NCBI GenBank assembly: GCA_934045905.1
Contig: OW203769.1
Location: forward strand, 23,591,705 to 23,655,704
Direction: 5' to 3'
Origin: Leuctra nigra
Lineage: Eukaryota > Arthropoda > Insecta > Plecoptera > Leuctridae
DNA: 64,000 nt
The notes beneath the pieces were generated by a model, which was not told the DNA's origin, ran no database searches, and worked only from the letters and a program-made list of their open reading frames with translations. The number at the start of each line of letters is the position of its first letter. Within the stretch, counting starts at the first letter, position 1. Below, piece by piece: positions 57,401 to 64,000 of the stretch. A program made the translations under genes and the position numbers.

Positions 57401-57910
57401 TCATTTCAGATTGCACACCACAGAGGTGTTCAAAACACATGTGTCCTTAATAATTTCAATTGGATCGGCGAAACGGTGCCACCTGACGGACAATAAAAAC
57501 CAAAAATCAGACATCAGGGCCAAAAGCGGAGAAAGGAATCGTTCTCTTGGCTCGCTCAATATACGTTTGGACTTTTTTTTTAAATTGAATACAGGATAAG
57601 TGTCACGAGTACGCTTGAAACAATTTGGCTGGTTGTAGCTATGGAGATAAATATATATATTTATTAACTGGCAGAGCAATGAGAGGTTACCTTTGGTTAG
57701 TGAAACAGGGTGACACAATGGCACTTCATTGACCCTCTTGTGCTGTCCCATAGCCGTCCCTGCCCCCCCCCCCCCCCCCCCCCCCCATGGCCGTTCCGCG
57801 TTCTGCCCGTGGAGTCCAATCGGTCTTCTCTTGGCTGGACCTCTTGGTTCGGCGGCTTGCAATACCGCTTCCTGATGGTTATGCAACCAATCTTGCAGGG
57901 ATGACACACG
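57401..57910 (-). other. Open frame of unknown nature with a 24-nt G run
   Basis: A 168-codon minus frame reads SLQDWLHNHQEAVLQAAEPR, GPAKRRPIGLHGQNAERPW, then a polyglycine run from the homopolymer at 57763-57786, then non-descript sequence. The first 45 codons are the only part with coding-like composition, and a pyrimidine-rich stretch precedes them (minus, near 57925-57945). It could be an exon or chance. I do not recognise it. Confidence 0.2.
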
Positions 57911-58554
57911 GGTTGCACAGAAATAGAGAAAAAAAAGATTTTTTATTCAGAAATTAATATAAAATAGTTTGTTAATCGTCCAAAAAGAGTATAATAATTT
58001 GTATCTATATCCAAACTAATTATCGAAAAACAAACTAGGTATTTTTAAAATATTTCGTATATTTATATTTCAGTGAGATACGAGATATCCCTGATACATT
58101 ATGAACTTATCAAAATAAAACACATAGAAAGAGCGTTTTTATACTCGATATGTATAGAATCTTGTAGAGAGAGAAAGAGAGACGCTATCTCTCTCTTAAA
58201 CTTCACTTCCATATTTGTCAAGCGCCATACCGTTTCGTACTCCGTGTGTTGATTTGTATATAATTTTATTTCTATGTTATATTAAAATTACATGGAAATT
58301 AAAATTTGTTTTTTATTATTGTAATAAGAATGAATTATGAAGAGATTTTTTTAATGAGTGACGTCGCAATGTTTATTTTAGGTGATGAATTTAGATAAAT
58401 TGCCATGGCGTTCGCTACTCTCAGAGTTAAACAAGTATTTTATTTATATATTTAATTCATAATTTAATTTCACAAGCAAAAAAGAATAAATGAGAGTAAA
58501 CCCGGTAGACATGTAGTTTAAATCTATTTAAAATTATCAAATGGATCGACGGTT

Positions 58555-58700
58555 TGTCGTCCCATTTTATCGGTGTAAGGTGAACATCACGGGCCGGCGA
58601 GAGACTGATAACATTTTGAGGGGCTCGTCCCACTAACACCCAACAATCCCTGTTCTCAGTATGACGATACAACTTGGATTTTGCTCGGTTTTGTTGAGAA
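58555..58700 (-). repeat. Interspersed repeat (family 2), diverged copy
   Basis: The reverse complement holds GTTATCAGTCTCTCGCCGGC and GATGTTCACCTTACACCGAT, then AAATGGGACG, matching 23518-23640. A 97-codon frame across it (58457-58750) is not considered a gene. Confidence 0.5.
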
Positions 58701-58759
58701 GAGCCGTAGTATTGATCACTCCAGCAATTCTGAAAGTCCTTTTTCAACACAGAGAGTCA

Positions 58760-59930
58760 GTACAATTCACAATTTTTTTGATCCTGCTCTTTTTTTCTAA
58801 TAAGCCTAACGGTTAAATTTTTTATGTAGTTATTTTTCATAGTATAATATGACTTATAAAGAAATGCTTTGTTCGTCTCATAAATAAAACAATTATATTT
58901 ATTACAATGTTCATTAGTTTTATTGAGTTAGTGTACCTAAAGAATCTACAAGGAGGTTGACTTCATTGCATTCTTTCTAGAATTTAGATTTAAAGAATAC
59001 ATAAAGTGATGAATCAATACTATTTAACATGTTGATCGTTGTTTTCAAGTAAAATACCGTTCTATGTACAACTGAAATATGACTACATAGTGCATTAGGT
59101 ACAACTTTAAAATTAGTTTTAGGTCCCTATACAATTATATATTAATAATACTAATATATTTATCATATTAATAAATAATAATCATAAGAGTTTAAATGTA
59201 AAGAAATTCTGTCTTTAAAAATATAAAGCAAATTATTAATTCAAAATTAATTTAGTTACCACAGCACAAATAAAGAAATATATTTACTGTAATTACATTC
59301 AGTAGTGTAATTAATACAAGAATAGCGCAGAATGCCAAACTATTAATTAATTAATTAAAAATTATTAATTTGGGATATAAATATTGACAAGATTTCACTA
59401 TTTATGCTCATCATGTCATGTTTTTACAAAACAGAAAGAATTTAGGAAATATTTATTTTACAAGACTAAACCTAGACTATTTCATGCAAAATAACCTTGG
59501 CTTCAATAATACATGTTTTCTTATCCCGTTATAGAGCTATTGTTAGAAATTAAGGTCCGGTATTTCAAAGGTCTGTTAAATTCTGGACCCATTGGTTCTT
59601 TTGTCTGGATTCAATCTCAATTGCACATCCAATGGCATTTCTAGAATTAACCATCAATAGTGAACTTAACTTCTGATTTAACAGAGCATTGAAAAACCAA
59701 TCATAAATGAAATTGCATGATTATAACTCGATCTTGAATATCTATTGGAGATTTACATTTTGTTTGCACTAAATGATAAATTGTAATTAATATTTCAATT
59801 ATTGAACAATATCCCGAATAGTAGCAGAATGTCGATAGCAAAGAAACAGAAGACCTGGAGTTTATTTCAATTATTCTTCAGATGAGCTGAAATTCTGCCA
59901 TGTTGTAAGTATGGTTTTTACTGATTCCCT
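58760..59930. other. No gene recognised
   Basis: Very AT-rich, with TAATTAATTAATTAAA at 59343 and no conserved frame. Confidence 0.35.
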
Positions 59931-59934
59931 CAGT

Positions 59935-60015
59935 TAGGTGAATGTTAATAAATACCAACTGCAATATGAAAAGATATTCCTCGAGTGGGACTCGAACCCA
60001 CGACCATGTACATTG
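59935..60015 (-). repeat. SINE (family 3), 5'-truncated copy
   Basis: On the minus strand GGTCGTGGGTTCGAGTCCCA (perfect T arm, B box) then CTCGAGGA and the tail GCAGTTGGTATTTATTAACA, as in 56276-56390. The D arm is lost. Confidence 0.65.
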
Positions 60016-60056
60016 ACACCAGTCATTTTGAAAGATAAATCAGTATTCCATATAAT

Positions 60057-60062
60057 TTTATT
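60057..60062 (-). terminator. Polyadenylation signal of gene C
   Basis: AATAAA on the minus strand about 145 nt past the stop codon, just before the SINE. Confidence 0.45.
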
Positions 60063-60207
60063 TTGTTAACTTCGGTAATATGCAATTGATGGTCTAATCA
60101 ACACATTGCAACTAAAATCGAGAAAATAGACTTACCTACCGCCTTTTGCTGTTTTGGTACAGAATACTTTCACTGTTCTAAAACCCGTTTGATTAAAACA
60201 TGTCCTT

Positions 60208-60850
60208 TCAATAGCCTGGTCGTCTTTGTTGAGTTCGTTGTTTCTTTTGTATTGGTTGTTCATAATTCTGAGTTTGTGTATAGATGTCTTGTTGCTGTTT
60301 ATAGTCATCACGAGACTCCTGGTAGTTCTGCTGTCTGTACTGTTGTTGAGACTGTTTATAGTTCTGTTGAGACTCTTGGTAATTCTGTTGAGTCTGCTGG
60401 TAGTTCACAGGTTCTTTATAGATCTGTTGAGGCTCTATGTACTTTGGTTGAGATTGCTGATAGCTCTGAGGTTGTTGGTAGTTCTGAACTGGTTGTTTAT
60501 ACGGCCGGTTCTTCGGCTGGTACTGCACAGGCTGCACAGGCTGCACAGGTTGCCTGTACTGCTGCGGCTGTTGATATTGTCCCTGCTGCACTGGCTGCAC
60601 AGACTGTTGTCGCTGAGTGGATGCAATGTAGTCTAAGGACCTCTGGATGGCCTCTGGTATTGGAGGTGGTGTTGGCAAATGGGCACCTTGGGCTCGGAAG
60701 CCGTTCTCGTCGGCGATGTATGTCACAGTGATAGGTGTGCCATCGGGAGCGGTGTAACTATAAGAACCTTGGACGGTGTTAGCTGTCTCTTGGCCGAGAT
60801 CCCGTAAGTAGCCGGATTCCTGAACTGAGATTCCGTTTTCCGTTTGATAA
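60208..60850 (-). CDS. RR-1 cuticle protein C, last exon only
   Basis: The acceptor TTTGTTTCAG precedes 60850. The exon opens with the last base of a split codon, then [20 protein letters not shown], then [40 protein letters not shown] and [12 protein letters not shown] (the complete RR-1 core). About 135 residues rich in Gln, Tyr and Pro follow ([27 protein letters not shown]), ending QRRPGY-stop. The split-codon position is the same as in the 125-aa gene. The chitin-binding core should anchor the protein, and the Tyr/Gln tail suggests dityrosine or transglutaminase cross-linking, which is inference. Upstream exons (signal peptide) are not recognised in 60851-64000 and may lie outside the window. 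Confidence 0.88.
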
Positions 60851-61859
60851 CTGAAACAAAGTGAACCAAACAAAGTGAAACAAACTGTACCTATAATAGT
60901 CAGTCTATGTGTTTCAGGGTTCCCAGCGATACTATATTTCCTATAATTCCTGGGCATTGTACCATTCCTATATAATTCACTTTTTTCAAAAAAAAATGTT
61001 TTCTTTTTATTTAAAATCAAATCAAAATAATTAAAATGTTTGATCAATATTTTTAGCATTGTTAGTCGAAAATGTTGGGGGGAAATTGATTATTATAAGC
61101 CGATTTCGGTAAACTTTTTATATTATGTCATAGTGTATTATATGCGGAATATTTCAGTGAAAAATGAAGTCGTTAACTCAAATAACGACTCGTCTAGAGC
61201 AGTTTTAATAACATTGAAGTTATTTTAAAATACATGGAAATAAATTGTAAAACAATGTATGCGATCAAGCTGATTATTTTTTTAGTATGGCACAATACAT
61301 TTAAAAAAATATGAAAATATTAAAAGTAGAATATTCCTTAAAATTTTTAAGTTAAAAAATAAATAACGATTTTGCCAAAATTCTTGATGAAAAGAAAATG
61401 GCGGTCCAAAATTTGTTAAACTTTCGTTATGACTTACGAATGTGGACCTTAATATAACGTCAAAAAACATTTTTAAAAATAAGAAGGTAGTTTGGGATTG
61501 TATTCATTTTTTCAATAAAGTGACCGGAATCTACCAAAATAAAACATTGAGATTGAAAAGCATGTGTTAGTGAAAATTAGTCAATTTCATGATGAAAATT
61601 TCTTCTCCGTTAAGTTTGAAGGGAATTGATTTTGTTTATAGACCTGTGAATACTTTTAAACATTTTCAATTTGTTTTTCCGTTTTTCTCAGGAGGCATTT
61701 CAACGAGGGGATTGGCTTTATATAAAAATAAAAATAAATTAATTCCTTGATGATTTATTATAATATTCTGCAAATAACAGCCAATATTTATTCTGAGAAC
61801 AATTAAATGTTCTATTGTAATGTAAATTGTTGAAAATCCCATCCATACGCTCTCCAAAT

Positions 61860-62490
61860 CAAAGTCGCCGCTTGAAATCTTAGCGGCACCTGGCTGGGTA
61901 GGCAACCAGGGGCACAGCTAACACCGTGCCCCATTCGTGACGTCATTCTAGAAGTTGACGCATGCGCTCGTGTGTTCTCGCCATAGCAGAGTTCCGGCCG
62001 AACCGCGGGTGTTGGGGCACTGGCAGCTATAATGCCAAGTTTCACATTGCGCGCGCATAAGTTTTACTGGGCAGACCAAGGAAAAAAACTCTCTATGGGT
62101 AGACAAATTCGAACCTGCGAAAATTAAAGCCGGGCAACCTAAAAAAAATAACTCTATGGTTAGACAAAATTAAAACTTGTGATAATTTCAAATAAAAAAA
62201 CGACGACCCCGAGCAGATTCGAACCGGCGACCCCTAGCACCGCAAGCCAATGGGCTGCCCATAGCGCCACCAGGACGGCGATACTGAAAGCCGTTCGTAA
62301 GCACTATATAAATAAAAACATGCGTAACGTTCGCGCATCCTCCCCTGCGCAATGTGAAACTGGGTATTTTAGCTGCCAATGTTGGGGCACACAAATCTTT
62401 GTGCCGAAGTCATTCGGCAATCATCGGGTCTTGATGCTTTTAGCTCGTGAATCATACGTCATCAACGCGTTACACTGAGCGTTTTCCTAG
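61860..62490. repeat. Repeat block with tRNA-like head and inverted 35-bp arms
   Basis: TGGCAGCTATAATGCCAAGT plus TTCACATTGCGC (62019-62053) is inverted at 62347-62381. Between the arms, on the minus strand, a tRNA-like segment holds TGGTGGCGCTATGGGC and a B box in GCCGGTTCGAATCTGC. The right flank TCAACGCGTTACACTGAGCG also occurs near 15606 (TCAACGCGTTACACAGAGCG). Probably a composite of SINE and MITE sequence; no gene. Confidence 0.5.
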
Positions 62491-62502
62491 TTAATTTCTT
62501 AA

Positions 62503-62898
62503 GCCGATTTCACATAAAGCGCGTTTCGCGTTTCGCGTTTTTTTTATTGATCAATCAAAACCACCGAAAATTTTGCCGCACGCATTTTAATTTTTAACCA
62601 CCCTATTTCGATTGTAGGGAGATTTTTCAGTACCGTGCGTGGCGAAAATTACGTCCATGACCTAGCAGCAATAATCACGTGCGACTACGTAAACTATTAA
62701 ATAAGACTATTATGATAATAATTACTATCCTGTGCATATTATTCCATCTAATCATATCTAATAACACCCAAATTGTTACTAACAAGAATAATAAATTTAT
62801 ATCAACATTCTGTTTTTGACGGTCTCTTCTAGGCGTTATAAAAAAAAAACATAACGCGAAAACGCAAAACGCGAAACGCGCTTTATGGGAAACTGACC
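62503..62898. mobile_element. MITE with GCG-rich terminal inverted repeats
   Basis: The left end CATAAAGCGCGTTTCGCGTT and the right end AACGCGAAACGCG-like ACGCGAAACGCGCTTTATGG are inverted over about 30-45 bp. Interior AT-rich, non-coding. A related single end is near 35500. Confidence 0.7.
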
Positions 62899-62904
62899 AA
62901 AAAT

Positions 62905-63280
62905 AAGAAGTAAATTATATTGACCCTGATCCACTGCCGTCTGGATTTGTTTTATTTAATACTTACTAAACCTCCTGAATACTTTGATTCCAAGCATGGT
63001 TACCATAGCAACATTTGTTTACTCGCTTCTCTAAAACATCATTCACATTTGGAGATATTTGCTGGCATGACGTTATAAAAAATCGTCTTCTTTTCCGTTC
63101 AATAACACCAATATTTGTGCAATATATTCCTGATTGACATTTCCTGATGGAGATTTGAATGAAGCTATTTATTACCTTACATATGAATTCAGTTAATGAA
63201 ATATCTATTAACGGTAGAGTGTGATTCATTCCACTTAGCATTGATATGATAAGGGATTTAATCATCAGTGAATATTACAT
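62905..63280 (-). repeat. Unclassified repeat with a coding-like stretch (copy 2)
   Basis: The reverse complement shares GAACGGAAAAGAAGACGATT, TGAATGATGTTTTAGAGAAG and TGTTGCTATGGTAACCATGC with copy 1 at 53149. The frame is broken by compensating indels and a stop, so this copy is not coding. Confidence 0.6.
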
Positions 63281-64000
63281 CTATCGTCGGCTTAGTATTT
63301 GTTTGTCCGATAGGTATCCGCCTTTTTGCTATTCGGAGATAATGATAAGTCAGATTGAATTCATTCTCACGGCAAGCAAAACAAAAAAATAAAAAAGGCC
63401 CACCACTCATTCTTATGGATCTCTTGAATAATATTTATAGTAGTATTTTTCTACCCTATACTCTTAATTATACCAATAAATGGCACCCCCATTTGGATAT
63501 TGGACAAAGAACTTTCCTGGGAACGAAATATATTTGTTACGATTTTGTCCTATATCCAATTTTTACGTAGCTTTTGTACAGAAGAAGGTGCATTTCAACT
63601 ATTTAAACATTTTTTCATAAATGTAACTCCCTTATATTTTAAGAATCTACATTAAAATGTACCTCATTTGAAATGTTTTGCATTTTTATAATTTTTTCAA
63701 AATTCTACCTAGAAGCTAATAGCTACAAAATTAAGGTTTACTGGAAAATTAGTATTTTTATGTTAAGTATTTAAAGGAGTACCTATTAATAAGCAATGTA
63801 GTACAATAGCTAAACTCAATTTGTTTAAAAAGTGAATATAGGACAAATAAGTGCTGAGCCGACGACTTACTTATAGTTACTTACCTCCTATACATAGTAA
63901 TGAAATTATTTTAATAAGTAGCTGACAGGTAAACATTGTAAACTATTGAATTTGCAGATATCATTTTGTAGATTGTAGTTATTGTTATCTCATTACATTA
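63281..64000. other. No gene recognised
   Basis: AT-rich. A donor-like GTAAGT on the minus strand near 63883 has no coding sequence upstream of it. If gene C continues rightward, this is intron. Confidence 0.35.

Noticed and set aside
60189..60731. Plus-strand 180-codon frame opposite gene C
   Set aside because: Shadow of the Gln/Tyr-rich coding repeats; its Leu/Val-rich composition is an antisense effect.

Overview
The window looks like AT-rich insect nuclear DNA. It has few genes, large introns, short first coding exons, TATA-box promoters and a dense mix of transposable elements. The host genes I can support are all cuticle proteins with a Rebers-Riddiford RR-1-type chitin-binding domain, so the host is an arthropod. 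A hemipteran-like insect is my inference from style only; nothing here names the species.

Host genes. (1) A minus-strand first exon with promoter at 1434-1531; the rest of this gene lies to the left or is not recognisable. (2) A three-exon RR-1 gene on the minus strand, 16145 to 8322 (125 aa), with a 6-kb second intron. (3) Gene A, minus, 26420 to 23967 (213 aa). (4) Gene B, plus, 41688 to 44979 (263 aa), a close paralogue of A in inverted, head-to-head orientation about 15 kb away. B is longer mainly because a 7-residue Gln/Gly/Ser repeat has expanded. (5) Gene C, minus, final exon 60850-60208, an RR-1 domain followed by a long Gln/Tyr-rich tail; its upstream exons are not found and may lie beyond the right edge. 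Together this is a cuticle-protein cluster: secreted structural proteins that bind chitin and are probably cross-linked through Gln and Tyr residues. Four promoters share TATAAATAC followed about 33-35 nt later by a TCA-type initiator, and first coding exons are only 9-18 nt.

Mobile DNA. 16992-22239 is a DNA transposon with 1.18-kb inverted repeats and an intact 704-aa transposase-like gene. 46926-52620 is a nearly full-length CR1-like LINE (SGNH-esterase ORF1, endonuclease/reverse-transcriptase ORF2), nested in an older, broken LINE on the opposite strand. Further LINE fragments lie at 6180-6673, 12155-12345, 25885-26097, 27955-28445 and 36485-37900. tRNA-derived SINEs, several foldback or MITE-like elements with clear terminal inverted repeats, a 26-bp minisatellite and a THAP-domain fragment fill much of the rest.

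Odd structure. 9005-11600, inside the 6-kb intron of gene (2), is a 2.6-kb palindrome of about 300-bp tandem units. Each unit carries long G or C tracts, and the unit order is mirrored between the arms. Homopolymer G/C runs of 16-24 nt recur across the window (4918, 9606, 10531, 11293, 41865, 56446, 56496, 57763), which is unusual in such AT-rich sequence.
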